From: Woeseiaceae bacterium
GTDB lineage: Bacteria; Pseudomonadota; Gammaproteobacteria; Steroidobacterales; Woeseiaceae
Assembly (NCBI GenBank): GCA_030065915.1
Contig: JASJCQ010000033.1
Span: forward strand, 1-34,191
Reading direction: 5' to 3'
DNA length: 34,191 nucleotides
Part shown: positions 23,771-32,387 of the stretch, one piece after another
Layout: every line of letters begins with the position of its first letter
Position numbering within the stretch: the stretch's first letter is position 1
The notes under the pieces: generated by a model
Told to the model about the DNA's origin: nothing
Databases searched by the model: none
The model's input: the letters and a program-made list of their open reading frames with translations, nothing else
Program-made: the position numbers and the translations under genes

Positions 23771-23850
23771 AGCCAAATTAAACAGGCACATGCCGAAACC
23801 AAGGATCTTGGCGAGGCTAAATCAGGAGTGGTTGATTGTGCCTGTCCAAT
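23771..23850. repeat. Class A / class B pair 3' of the lipoprotein gene
   Basis: A degenerate class A copy (GCCAAATTAAACAGGCACAT at 23772) is followed 55 nt later by a class B-like copy (GATTGTGCCTGTCCAATC at 23834). The order is the mirror of the pair at 23043-23126. The right copy lies 35 nt past the stop codon of the minus-strand dehydrogenase-like gene. Confidence 0.78.
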
Positions 23851-23883
23851 CTTTAAGCCTTCCTGAGAAGCTTTCGACGGACC

Positions 23884-25155
23884 TTAGTCAAAACTAACTT
23901 CTACCCCGGCGTTTTCAAGCCTGTGAATGAAACTTTCGCCCAGCCCGGTCGACGGCGTTACGATCCCGTATTGCTGATCGTCACGCCTCTTGTCAAAGGA
24001 AAGCGCCAGGCCCGCTTCAGCCGCAATTCTTGCGGTAGAAAGATATCCCGGGTGACCTCTTGCGCTCGCCCTAGCGGTCATCTTTCTACCGCTGCTGGCA
24101 GTTGCAAATAGGCGCAGTTCGTAATCGACGAAATGTAAAGAGCCTTCGCTTGGCCCTTCGCCGGCTCGAATACCCATTGAATCCAGGCGCTGCCTGATAA
24201 GAGAACGAAAGATCCTTGGCCCGCCCATAATCATTGACGTAAGTCTGTTCTTGAAAGCACTCTTTCTTGCAGCCTCTCGTTGGCCAGCTTCATTACGCGA
24301 ATAGAATTCCATGGTCATTGAATCGGAGTACCGAAATTGGTCACCGTAGCCTCGCCCCGCTTCATTCTGTAGATAGGCGGAGCGGAGAATGACGGGAACA
24401 TTAAGAAATGGTGCGGGTTGAAGCGGGCCAGTGTAGGCGTTTACATCTTGGTCGTATCTCGCCACATACTTAACCTTGTTGCGGCGGCGAATGCCTTTTC
24501 GATCGCAACTGTCCGGAAGCAAACATGACATGTCATTGAAGGCGCCGATGTGATCTCCAGCAAGAATGTTTCTCATTGTCCCGATACTTCCCGCGCTGAT
24601 CCTATTGTCGCGAACCGATCCCGATCGGTGGAATGAAGTCACGATTTTCACCGCCGAACACGTCTCGTTGTACACGTCCTTGATGCGTCTAACGGTCATC
24701 ATGGTGAGCATGTCGAACGGTAGCGACTCATATCCTGCTGTGGGGATTATTCGAACGCCTTGTTCTCTCGCTCTCTCATGATATTTCAGGATCATTTCTC
24801 GGATGAAGAATGTCTCTCCACCGATATCCACATAATCAGTCTTGTGTTCTATGCATTTGGCTATGATGAATTCGCCATGCTCGGCGTAGGGGCCGGCCAG
24901 ATGAATCAGCACCTTGGTATTCCTGATCATCGCTTCAACCTGATCAGGGTTACCCAAGTCAGCGATGGTAATTTCAGGTTTGTTCCAGGTTTCGTCGCCT
25001 CGACCAAGGATTTGCTTCAACTTGTGTTCATTGCGCCCTGCTATATTCCAGATCAGGTCCGCCGGCCCGTTTTCCGCCAAATAGTCGTAGGCATTCCTGC
25101 CCGTTACGCCGGAGGCGCCGACCAAGGTGACTTGAAATTTCTTTGCCAAAGACAC
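23884..25155 (-). CDS. Saccharopine dehydrogenase-like oxidoreductase
   Basis: The 423-aa product starts MSLAKKFQVTLV. A Rossmann nucleotide-binding motif, VGASGVTGRNAYDYLA, lies at about 12-27. Further motifs typical of the saccharopine dehydrogenase-like / trans-acting enoyl reductase family follow: WNIAGRNEHKLKQI, VLIHLAGPYAEHGE, CIEHKTDYVDIGGETFFIRE and RIIPTAGYESLPFDM. The C-terminal part includes SEGSLHFVDYELRLFATAS and GHPGYLSTARIAAEAGLALS, also typical. Members reduce fatty-acid or polyketide-derived substrates, or have no known substrate; true lysine-pathway function is unlikely. The TetR gene ends 6 nt upstream, so both form an operon under the operator at 25788. Confidence 0.88.
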   Translation of the reverse strand: MSLAKKFQVTLVGASGVTGRNAYDYLAENGPADLIWNIAGRNEHKLKQILGRGDETWNKPEITIADLGNPDQVEAMIRNTKVLIHLAGPYAEHGEFIIAKCIEHKTDYVDIGGETFFIREMILKYHERAREQGVRIIPTAGYESLPFDMLTMMTVRRIKDVYNETCSAVKIVTSFHRSGSVRDNRISAGSIGTMRNILAGDHIGAFNDMSCLLPDSCDRKGIRRRNKVKYVARYDQDVNAYTGPLQPAPFLNVPVILRSAYLQNEAGRGYGDQFRYSDSMTMEFYSRNEAGQREAARKSAFKNRLTSMIMGGPRIFRSLIRQRLDSMGIRAGEGPSEGSLHFVDYELRLFATASSGRKMTARASARGHPGYLSTARIAAEAGLALSFDKRRDDQQYGIVTPSTGLGESFIHRLENAGVEVSFD

Positions 25156-25161
25156 GCTCCT

Positions 25162-25761
25162 TTAGATCACCGGGAGTACTTCAGGTGTGAGAGCAGGCCC
25201 GGCAAAAGCGCTGAAAATTCCGATTCCGCCTTTCCTGAGTAAAGCCTCGTCGTCTTCGTGCTGGACAAACCCGTTGAGTTTCAGGTCTATCATTCCGTGG
25301 CAGGTTGCCCACAGCAAAAACCCGATGTCCTCAACGCGGCCCGACAGTAATCCTCGAGAGATCGCTTGATGTAATGCTACGGCAGTAAATTGTTGCCACG
25401 GTCCTGTGTATTTCTTCTGTCGCTCAGGCAGGGACAGATTGGGTACCGAGCGGCCGACCATCAGTTGGTAGAAATTGGGGTTTTCATTGGCAAACCGGTA
25501 GTAGCAGAGGCCGATTTCCATCAGGTGTTCGAGAGGATTCTCGTTCGGCTGGAGGTCCTCAAGTCTTGCAGTAAGGCGCGACCAGCCGCTATTTAGTAGT
25601 GCCTCGACCAATCCTTGCTTGCCGCCGAACTGCGTGTAGATCGCCTGCGTCGTCGTTTCCGAGCGCTTGGCTACTGAGCGAAGAACGAGACCTTTGCCTC
25701 CCGAAGTCATCAATTCCTGGGCAGCTACTTCCAGAATTCTGTCTCTAAGTTCTGACGCCAT
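25162..25761 (-). CDS. TetR-family repressor with WHG-type C-terminal domain
   Basis: I start at ATG 25761 because GAGGTG stands six bases before it on the minus strand; a GTG at 25770 also opens the frame. The 199-aa product has the TetR helix-turn-helix at about 5-50 (LRDRILEVAAQELMTSGGKG, LRSVAKRSETTTQAIYTQFG, GKQGLVEALLNSGW). The ligand domain (FYQLMVGRSVPNLSLPERQK, FLLWATCHGMIDLKLNG) resembles the TetR_C WHG family. It is the first gene of a two-gene operon with the saccharopine dehydrogenase-like enzyme and probably regulates it and itself. Confidence 0.9.
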   Translation of the reverse strand: MASELRDRILEVAAQELMTSGGKGLVLRSVAKRSETTTQAIYTQFGGKQGLVEALLNSGWSRLTARLEDLQPNENPLEHLMEIGLCYYRFANENPNFYQLMVGRSVPNLSLPERQKKYTGPWQQFTAVALHQAISRGLLSGRVEDIGFLLWATCHGMIDLKLNGFVQHEDDEALLRKGGIGIFSAFAGPALTPEVLPVI

Positions 25762-25787
25762 AGTTTGCACCTCGTCTATAACAGTAT

Positions 25788-25802
25788 TATAACAACGTTA
25801 TA
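25788..25802. promoter_or_regulatory. Operator candidate of the TetR/dehydrogenase operon
   Basis: TATAAC-AAC-GTTATA is a perfect palindrome with 6-bp arms, 27 nt upstream of the TetR start codon. A further TATAAC lies at 25777-25782. AT-rich hexamers nearby could be the promoter it overlaps. Confidence 0.65.
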
Positions 25803-26095
25803 TACATGCAGTCCACCGGTAATCTGAGAAGTTCAGAAGCTATCCGGCTCTGAACTGACTGCCTTAAAACTGGCAGCTGAAACCGTCCTTCTGTAGACCC
25901 GGGATTATTGGATTCACCACGCTGCTGACGGAAACGAAGAGTAGCGTCCACCGTTTAGACGTATCGAATTCAAAACGCATTCGTAGTGAGTGGACGGCAA
26001 CCGGACAGGCTCGTTAGCGCACTTCCGCATGCAGCAAGAGCGGACACGCGGAACGGCTCGTTCCTCGCTATAACGATCAGAAAGGAGGCAAATCC
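25803..26095. other. Divergent intergenic region
   Basis: No gene is visible. The region holds the upstream side of the TetR operon promoter and the leader of the AraC/GyrI gene, with a TATAAC hexamer at 26070-26075 as a -10 candidate and the strong ribosome binding site AAAGGAGGCAA just before 26096. A minus-strand open frame crossing it is a shadow. Confidence 0.5.
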
Positions 26096-26983
26096 ATGAG
26101 AGAACACCCGATGATTGGCTGCGTCGAGCGCGCGGCGAGATATCTCGAATCTGAGATGCGATGCGAGCGGACCCCGTCACTGGAAGCGATCGCGACCGCA
26201 TCGGGACTCTCCAAGTTTCATTTTCATCGTATCTATCGGCTGGTGACGGGCGAGACCGTTCTTCAAACAACGACGAGACTGCGATTGGCACGCGGCGCCT
26301 CAGCGCTGAAAGATGGTGAGACTTCGGTAACGGAGGCGGCTTTCGTTGCGGGGTATTCTTCAAGCCAGGCGTTTGCAAAAGCGTTTAAGCGGGAACTCGA
26401 TCAATCCGCTTCTACCGTCCGATCTGACCCGGAGAGGTTGGCGCGAACCATTCGCATCCTTTCGGAGCCAAGAAAGTCAACCGACGCGAGACACATACCA
26501 ACAGCTCGGATTCAGTTCTGTTCCCTCGATCCCTTCGAGATCCTGTTTATCAGGACAGTAGACAAATACCCAGAGCTCGCCGAAACCTACGGGTCTTTGG
26601 TCGAGGCAGTGGGCGACCTCAAGCGAATCGAAGCCGTCGTCGGTATACCGCAGCGAGATATAGAAACCTTCGACGATGGTGGATTCGTCTTTGACGCTGC
26701 GGTTGTTACCGATAGGCACGCGAAGAGCGATGACAGCTGCATCGAGAGACGCCGCATCGATGGAGGCAAATATCTAATCGTCAGGCACACAGGGCCGGAC
26801 AGCCGGTTGCCGGACACACTCGATGCGCTCTACGCATTCGTGCTTGGCCAGGTCAACATTGCTCTATCAGACGCGCCTTGTATCCACCACTTCGTCGACG
26901 ATCCGGAAGAGGTGGACGAATCGCATTGCCGAACCGACATTTACGTAAAAGTCGAGGGGCTCGAGGTGGATAGCTATGACTGA
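26096..26983 (+). CDS. AraC-family regulator with GyrI-like effector domain
   Basis: The 295-aa product starts at ATG 26096, with AAAGGAGG 7 nt before it. Residues 8-108 carry the AraC DNA-binding domain, at the N-terminus: PSLEAIATASGLSKFHFHRI, YRLVTGETVLQTTTRLRLAR, VTEAAFVAGYSSSQAFAKAF. From about residue 135 a GyrI-like (SOUL/Rob-type) effector-binding domain follows: CSLDPFEILFIRTVDKYPEL, GFVFDAAVV, RRRIDGGKYLIVRHTGPDSR, RTDIYVKVEG. This layout is that of Rob- and SoxS-related sensors of small hydrophobic molecules. The gene overlaps the next by 8 nt, so it may act on the following genes. Confidence 0.92.
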   Translation: MREHPMIGCVERAARYLESEMRCERTPSLEAIATASGLSKFHFHRIYRLVTGETVLQTTTRLRLARGASALKDGETSVTEAAFVAGYSSSQAFAKAFKRELDQSASTVRSDPERLARTIRILSEPRKSTDARHIPTARIQFCSLDPFEILFIRTVDKYPELAETYGSLVEAVGDLKRIEAVVGIPQRDIETFDDGGFVFDAAVVTDRHAKSDDSCIERRRIDGGKYLIVRHTGPDSRLPDTLDALYAFVLGQVNIALSDAPCIHHFVDDPEEVDESHCRTDIYVKVEGLEVDSYD

Positions 26984-27554
26984 CGCTAGCCGCGCGGATG
27001 CCGCAGCGAATTTCTCAGAAGCCAAACGTTACGCCATGACAGATGGCAGGATTCCGGCTTTAGTCTTGCTTGTATGTCTTGTCTGCAGCGTATCGATAGC
27101 AGCGGCAGGCGAGGCCGAGTCTCCGGAAGAAGTCATGGTTGAGTTTCTCGAGGCGTTCGTCGCTTACGACTATGCGACCTGCTTATCGCTTCTTGCGCCT
27201 GGCGCCACGATCACAATAGTGCGGAGGGACGACAGCGTTGATTACAGCCGCTCATACAAGTCGGCGGCGCAGTGGCTTCAGGAGGTTGGCAGCTCTGGAG
27301 CGAAAGATCTGGCAAACTTTTCCGTGTCTATCCTGGAGACCAGCAGACTGGACCATAGACACGGCAGCGTAGTGACGGTCAAATTTGCCGCATCTGGAAA
27401 CGCAGGAGTTTTCGATTTCTTCAACTATGGATTCGACACGGGAAACCTCGTAAAGACGAATGAGGGATGGCGTATCGTCCACTACTCGAGCTTTGAAAGC
27501 TTCGTCATGACCGAGCGGTCCCGCCAACAAGAACCGGACAATGCGATCAATTGA
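26976..27554 (+). CDS. Exported NTF2/SnoaL-like protein
   Basis: The 192-aa product from ATG 26976 (GAGGTGG upstream) overlaps the AraC gene by 8 nt. Met21 (27036) would give a cleaner signal peptide (MTDGRIPALVLLVCLVCSVS, cleavage near IAAAG), so it may be the true start. The mature part fits the NTF2/SnoaL fold: SPEEVMVEFLEAFVAYDYAT, CLSLLAPGATITIV, VVTVKFAAS and TNEGWRIVHYSSFESF. Such proteins bind or isomerise small hydrophobic molecules. The gene overlaps the beta-lactamase-like gene by 14 nt, so the three form one operon. Confidence 0.78.
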   Translation: MTDASRADAAANFSEAKRYAMTDGRIPALVLLVCLVCSVSIAAAGEAESPEEVMVEFLEAFVAYDYATCLSLLAPGATITIVRRDDSVDYSRSYKSAAQWLQEVGSSGAKDLANFSVSILETSRLDHRHGSVVTVKFAASGNAGVFDFFNYGFDTGNLVKTNEGWRIVHYSSFESFVMTERSRQQEPDNAIN

Positions 27555-29049
27555 AAGTCCCAATCGCGCGACAGTAGCGATCGCGGTTTTGACACTTGTT
27601 GCCTTGGCCGCGTGTTCTCACCGTGAAGCCAAGCCGGCAAGTTGGTCGGAGTCCACAGAAACCAGGGCGCAACAGGAGTATCCCGATAGTCAGATGAAAG
27701 CGATCGAAGATGACATTTCCGATCGCATTCGGAGCTTCATGGACAACCGCGGCATCGCGTCTGTCACGATCATCGCTTTTACGGATACGGGCGTCCTGTG
27801 GCAACAGAGCTTCGGCTACGCCAACGTTGGTGCAAGAGTCAAAGCCAGCCGTGAGACCGTCTACAACACAGGTTCGACTTTCAAGATCGTCGTCGTCACT
27901 GCGGTCATGCAGCTTGTCGAAGCGGGACGTTTGCATCTGGACCTGCCTGTAAACCGATACCTGACACATCCGATCGATGACTTTGCCGAGCAAGGCGCGC
28001 CCCTCACGCTGCGCCATATGCTGTCGCACCATGCAGGTCTTGCCGCATCCAGACCGGTGCCCGATTGGGATGTCTGGTCACGTGTGTCGCCCCCAAGCTT
28101 AGAAGATCAGATTTCAGGTTTGACGGCGGTTGCGCTGCCGGGCAGAGAGTATGACTACTGCAATATCTGTTTCCCACTGTATGCCAAAGTGATTGAAAAC
28201 GTCACAGACATGAGTCTCGAACGCTACCTGCGAGAGAATATCTTGCTCCCGATCGGTGCGAAATACACAGAACCGCTCTATCCGGATGCACGCATGGTGG
28301 AGAATATGGCCCTGCCGTACGAGCAGATCGGCAATAAACCGTTCCCGATGCCCCAGAAATTCCTCGAGTCATGGATGTCTGGCGACACTTACCAACGACC
28401 CATTGACCTCGTGAGGTTTCTGCAGATATTTCTGAATCGAGGGCAGACGAACGGCGCCCGGCTTCTGTCCGCAGAAACCGTCGCTACGATGTTCGTCGCA
28501 CAATTTGACAGCAACGTGAGCCTTGGATTCATCTCAGAAGTTCAGGATGGCAGAAACGTGCTTTGGTGGGACGGTGGCATCTACGGCAGCAGCGCCGTTT
28601 ATCATCTCGAACCTGCTGCGGGAATCGGAGTTTATATAGCCTCCAACTCGAACGCGACCACCGACGAATTGCACGCGCTGGCGCGAAGAACAAGAGATCT
28701 TCTTTGTGACGCCGCGTCACCGAGCAAGGCGGTCTTCCCGGCGTTTAACGAGCCGCTGCAGATCGTGGTGCCGAGGCGCGAGCTCTCAAGGTTTGTCGGA
28801 ATGTACACGCTAGACAAGGCGGAAGTTTCTCTTCGCGTTGACATACTGAATAGCCACCTCGCTTTGACCAACCCGGCCGGAAAGCGATTCGACCTTGTAC
28901 TCACAAGCTCACGCGAAGGCGTCCTGATCGGACCGCGTGAAGTTGTGCGGTTTGAGACCAACGATGCGGGAGAGGCGATCGGCCTGTACATCGGCCGGGA
29001 AGGAGAAACCTACTTTTACAAAGCGGACCACCCGCGCGAGAGTCGGTGA
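27541..29049 (+). CDS. Serine beta-lactamase/PBP-like lipoprotein
   Basis: The 502-aa product starts at ATG 27541, inside the end of the previous gene. A lipobox (ALAAC, Cys25) marks it as a lipoprotein. The class C beta-lactamase / DD-peptidase fold is clear: the catalytic S112-T-F-K115 in YNTGSTFKIVVVTAVMQLVE, the family motif LRHMLSHHAGLAA, and Y206-C-N208 for the YxN motif. The third motif (KTG or HxG) appears as WWDGGIYG near residue 345. The 110-residue C-terminal extension after about 390 (FVGMYTLDKAEVSLRVDI) resembles the beta-barrel of family members. Such proteins are esterases, peptidases or transferases rather than proven antibiotic-resistance enzymes. Third gene of the AraC/GyrI operon. 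Confidence 0.92.
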   Translation: MRSIESPNRATVAIAVLTLVALAACSHREAKPASWSESTETRAQQEYPDSQMKAIEDDISDRIRSFMDNRGIASVTIIAFTDTGVLWQQSFGYANVGARVKASRETVYNTGSTFKIVVVTAVMQLVEAGRLHLDLPVNRYLTHPIDDFAEQGAPLTLRHMLSHHAGLAASRPVPDWDVWSRVSPPSLEDQISGLTAVALPGREYDYCNICFPLYAKVIENVTDMSLERYLRENILLPIGAKYTEPLYPDARMVENMALPYEQIGNKPFPMPQKFLESWMSGDTYQRPIDLVRFLQIFLNRGQTNGARLLSAETVATMFVAQFDSNVSLGFISEVQDGRNVLWWDGGIYGSSAVYHLEPAAGIGVYIASNSNATTDELHALARRTRDLLCDAASPSKAVFPAFNEPLQIVVPRRELSRFVGMYTLDKAEVSLRVDILNSHLALTNPAGKRFDLVLTSSREGVLIGPREVVRFETNDAGEAIGLYIGREGETYFYKADHPRESR

Positions 29050-29169
29050 TTTCCAGCCAACACAAAACGCCGGGCCAACAAGGATCCGGGTCGGACCTCT
29101 GCCATGTTAGGCGTAGAAAGGTTGCAGCGCTTGTGACCCCGGGATCGAATAACCTGGGGAAGGCATGAA

Positions 29170-29616
29170 ATGCCTCGAGCAGTCTTGCCGCTTCTCGCAT
29201 TGCTCGCAGGCTGTGTTCCGATCGTCACCGTGACTCAGCCGGAAGTCGAGATTGTTGTGACCGACGATCGGGGGGCTCCGATAGCGGGCGCGATCGTAAA
29301 TTTCGCCTCGCAATTATACGGGCCGGATGGTGAAACGGAATTCGTCGAGATTAAAGCCGACCAGTCAGGCGTAGCCCGATTGCCCAAAAAGTCCTATCTG
29401 CAGATCGCCGTACTTATCGTAGACGGCGTAGCGTTATACGGCTGGAGCTACTGCATAGAAAAAACGGGATTCGAACCTGCAATTGGAAATCACCTGGATA
29501 AGAAGTACTTCAAGGATTCGCCAACCAGAGTGTCTTTAGCAAGATCGGAGGCGGCTGTCATTTGCACTTGGAATAAGGACTGGCGGGGTGATTTCTATTC
29601 TGCAGTGGAAGAATGA
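29170..29616 (+). CDS. Small lipoprotein with carboxypeptidase-regulatory-like domain
   Basis: The 148-aa product starts at ATG 29170 after GGGGAAGG. The leader PRAVLPLLALLAGC ends in a lipobox with Cys15. The mature part fits the CarboxypepD_reg-like / Ig-like fold: PEVEIVVTDDRGAPIAGAIV, ADQSGVARLPKKSYLQIAVL. Two other Cys (YCIEKTG and VICTWNKD) could form a disulfide. Its function is unknown. The gap of about 120 nt from the beta-lactamase-like gene makes operon membership uncertain. Confidence 0.78.
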   Translation: MPRAVLPLLALLAGCVPIVTVTQPEVEIVVTDDRGAPIAGAIVNFASQLYGPDGETEFVEIKADQSGVARLPKKSYLQIAVLIVDGVALYGWSYCIEKTGFEPAIGNHLDKKYFKDSPTRVSLARSEAAVICTWNKDWRGDFYSAVEE

Positions 29617-29920
29617 CTGATCTTCAATAGCAGAAACAGGGACGATTCGTATGGCTCCGCGTCTGTGCGACAGTTCAGTTCCTTATTCGAAAGCTTAACT
29701 TTCCGAAACACGCAGGGCGTCCTCGCCCCGTTCGAGAGCACGGCATTGCAGCCGTACACATGGGTAAGGTTGTGTAAAGCGGAGCAAATCGGGACCGGCA
29801 CTCATCGAAGAAGCGCACAGCAAAATGCCTCGTAGATGACTGCGCCGCTCTGAACCCCAAAAAGTCGACGACGTCCGCTACAGCTCAACAGCCGCATGTG
29901 GGGAGCGTGCACGATTGACT
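29617..29920. other. Intergenic region without a convincing gene
   Basis: Short minus-strand frames (29595-29801 and 29675-29860) have no domain or ribosome binding site. I see no terminator. The region ends at the repeat-derived unit at 29921. Confidence 0.5.
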
Positions 29921-30041
29921 TAGGCAAGCAGCCTGATTCTTCTTCTGACGGGGCCCCGTCGAACAGCCGAGTCGCTGGTCCTCTCTATTTCAGTGTGATC
30001 AGGACTATTCAGCTGGCTGTAGAATGTGCCTGTCCACGCTC
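29921..30041. mobile_element. Non-autonomous deletion derivative of the RAYT element
   Basis: The left part (AGGCAAGCAGCCTGATTCTT, then GAACAGCCGAG and CAGTGTGATC) matches the 3' end of the RAYT genes and their downstream hairpin (compare 6713-6785). The right part (CAGCTGGCTGTAGAAT, then GTGCCTGTCCACG) matches the class B element that precedes the RAYT start codons. The roughly 900-bp coding body between them is missing. The unit therefore keeps both presumed ends in about 120 bp, like a MITE. It lies 15 nt past the stop codon of the thioredoxin-like gene. Confidence 0.75.
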
Positions 30042-30056
30042 GTTGGCCTCCCATCC

Positions 30057-30467
30057 TTAAGAGGCTGCCTTGATGCTGCCCTGGATCTGATCGGCGATCG
30101 CAGCGGCATCCATCGACTTCTTCAGCGTTGCCAGAACGGCTTTGCTGTCTGCGTCGACCAGCAGCATGAACCCGGTTGCGCTACCGTAGTCTGCGAAAAC
30201 CTCTTCAAGGCCGAGCGAACTTGCGAGCAAGCCCGACTGGTAGCGCGTCGTCGCATCCGTCAGGTCGAGACGAACAAACACGACCGGCTGATTGTCCAGG
30301 TCCGCGTCGCTACGAGCCTTTGTGACCTCAGGATCGAGAATCTTGCAGCTTCCGCACCAGTCGGCATAGAACATGACGGCAAGCAGTTCCGGTTTATCCG
30401 ACTCTTTGGCCATCGCGGCGGACGACAGGGCGGCGAGGATCAGGGCGGTTGCAAAAACGCGAAGCAT
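30057..30467 (-). CDS. Periplasmic thioredoxin-like protein
   Basis: The 136-aa product starts at ATG 30467, with AAAGGCG upstream on the minus strand. Residues 1-20 are a signal peptide (MLRVFATALILAALSSAAMA). The thioredoxin fold follows, with the redox motif W37-C38-G-S-C41-K in LLAVMFYADWCGSCKILDPE and VVFVRLDLTD as the second strand. The usual cis-Pro after the third strand is not evident: the corresponding region reads GSATGFMLLVDADSKAVL. It may reduce or isomerise disulfides in the envelope. The RAYT deletion derivative adjoins its 3' end. Confidence 0.88.
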   Translation of the reverse strand: MLRVFATALILAALSSAAMAKESDKPELLAVMFYADWCGSCKILDPEVTKARSDADLDNQPVVFVRLDLTDATTRYQSGLLASSLGLEEVFADYGSATGFMLLVDADSKAVLATLKKSMDAAAIADQIQGSIKAAS

Positions 30468-30836
30468 GGGAACGCCTTTAAAGTTGAAGACACTACAAGG
30501 ACCCCGAATTTCGCGGGTTTATTTCAAACCATGAGCCGAACCGATTGTCAGCGGGTGCTTAACTCGGACTTGTCTGGTTCGACCCGTCTTCTCCCGTCTT
30601 TGCTTATTCGAGTGCCTGGCGAAGGGTAAGGCGTCCTACGAGATACTGGGGTGGCAATATGGACGCCGCCTCAACCGGTGGGATCGAACCCCGGGAATGC
30701 CCGTTGCGATTCCAGTCGATCCCCTCCCGACATGTGCTGAATACCCCAATTCCTTCAATTTTCGACTGCGTCGCATCAATTTCCTGCGATTTCCGGGATG
30801 ATTCGCAGTCAGTAACGGTATTTAAATGCTTTGATT
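30468..30836. other. Divergent intergenic region
   Basis: No gene is visible. The region must hold promoters for the thioredoxin-like gene and the AstE/AspA-like gene. On the minus strand GGGGTTCGATCCCACC at 30679-30694 resembles a tRNA T-arm, but I cannot fold a whole tRNA around it. Confidence 0.45.
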
Positions 30837-32387
30837 ATGCGTAACATACGTCCGATTTCTCGAAACGGATTCGTCTTCTTGTCCAGTCTACTCGCCATTA
30901 CCGCCGCAGCGAGTCTCGCTGCTGCTCCTATGCCCGACGAGGTATTGGCCTCGGAAGGCCCCAATCCTGTCGACGAACGGGCGCTTTACGATCCGCCGGC
31001 CGACAGTGACGGCGAGGCGACCACGCCCGACAACGTCAGCGCGGAAGACTCGGCGCCGGACACAGACGGCGCTGAGACCGCAGAGACGTTGGATATCCCA
31101 TCGTCGTCGCAAGCCGCGGCGACCGGTTCGAGCGAGGATGCTCCACCTGTTGCCGAGAACGTCGATCTGTCCGAACCCGTGAACACGTCCGAAGAGACGG
31201 CTGCGGAAACGGCACCGGAAACACCCGGCGATGCAGAGCCTCAGCCGGACCCTCACGCGACCGACCCACTGGCCGATGCGGTCGCCGCGGGACTGGTCAA
31301 TCGACCCATCGTGCTACTCGATACGACGGTACAGGTCGCTACCGCGGCGCGACTTTCATGGTCACCGGCGCAGAGTTTCGAGGGTATCGCCGCACCCACG
31401 CCCGTGCTGGTCGTCAATGGCGCGAAACCCGGTCCGACCGTGTGCCTGACGGCAGCCGTGCATGGCGACGAGCTGAACGGCATCGAGATCGTCCGCCGGG
31501 TATTGTACGACCTGGATCCGGAGCGGCTGTCCGGCGCGGTGATCGGAGTGCCAATCGTGAACCTGCAGGGGTTTCGCAGGAGCTCACGCTACCTGCCCGA
31601 TCGTCGTGACCTGAACCGTTTCTTTCCGGGCAATCCAACCGGCAGCTCCGCAAGCCGAATCGCGCACTCGTTTTTCACTGAGGTCATCACACACTGCGAT
31701 GCCCTCGTCGACCTGCACACTGGCTCTTTTCATCGCACCAACCTGCCGCAGTTGCGCGCGGATCTGCGCAACCCGCAGGTAGCCAACATGACCAACAAGT
31801 TCGGCTCTACGGTCGTTCTGCACAGCAGCGCGTCGAAGGGCACGCTGCGTCGCGCGGCGACCGATGCCGGCATACCGGCTGTGACGCTGGAGGCCGGCGA
31901 GCCACTACGCGTACAGGACGATGCCGTCGACCATGGCACGCGCGGCATCATGACGCTGTTGCGGGAACTCGACATGGTGCGACGAGTAACGTTCTGGGGC
32001 AATCGAGAACCGGTTTACTATCAATCGACGTGGATCCGCGCAGACCAGGGCGGCGTCCTGATGAGCGAGGTCGAACTCGGTCAGCGCGTCAAGCGCGGCG
32101 AGACCCTCGGCACCGTGACCGATCCCATTACCAACGTACAGTTCGATCTTGTCGCGAAATACGACGGCCGGGTCCTCGGCAAGGCGCTCAACCAGTTTGT
32201 CATGCCGGGCTTTGCGGCATTCCATCTCGGCATTGAAGAATCCGACCATCCGATCGTCATTACGCCGGACAAAGACTCCGACCCCGGTGACCAGGAATTC
32301 GCCGAGGAAGAGGAATCTTCGACCTTCGCCGAGGATACGACCCACCAGCCGGTCGATGCCGACGACTATCTCGAAGACTCAGAGTAG
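30837..32387 (+). CDS. AstE/AspA-family deacylase with long acidic linker
   Basis: I start at ATG 30837; a TTG two codons earlier also opens the frame. The 516-aa product has a signal peptide (GFVFLSSLLAITAAASLAAA, about 11-30), then an acidic, Ala/Glu/Asp/Pro-rich low-complexity stretch to about residue 142. The succinylglutamate desuccinylase/aspartoacylase domain follows, with zinc ligands H209 and E212 in AAVHGDELNGIEIVRR and H294 in VDLHTGSFHR, plus DLNRFFPG at 258-265 and a C-terminal beta domain (GGVLMSEVELGQRVKRGETL). It ends in another acidic tail. Enzymes of this family cleave acyl-amino acids or related amides. The substrate is unknown. Both acidic stretches are unusual for the family. 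Confidence 0.88.
   Translation: MRNIRPISRNGFVFLSSLLAITAAASLAAAPMPDEVLASEGPNPVDERALYDPPADSDGEATTPDNVSAEDSAPDTDGAETAETLDIPSSSQAAATGSSEDAPPVAENVDLSEPVNTSEETAAETAPETPGDAEPQPDPHATDPLADAVAAGLVNRPIVLLDTTVQVATAARLSWSPAQSFEGIAAPTPVLVVNGAKPGPTVCLTAAVHGDELNGIEIVRRVLYDLDPERLSGAVIGVPIVNLQGFRRSSRYLPDRRDLNRFFPGNPTGSSASRIAHSFFTEVITHCDALVDLHTGSFHRTNLPQLRADLRNPQVANMTNKFGSTVVLHSSASKGTLRRAATDAGIPAVTLEAGEPLRVQDDAVDHGTRGIMTLLRELDMVRRVTFWGNREPVYYQSTWIRADQGGVLMSEVELGQRVKRGETLGTVTDPITNVQFDLVAKYDGRVLGKALNQFVMPGFAAFHLGIEESDHPIVITPDKDSDPGDQEFAEEEESSTFAEDTTHQPVDADDYLEDSE

Noticed and set aside
30675..30700. A tRNA T-arm on the minus strand (GGGGTTCGATCCCACC)
   Set aside because: Only a few stem pairs form and no acceptor or anticodon arm fits around it.
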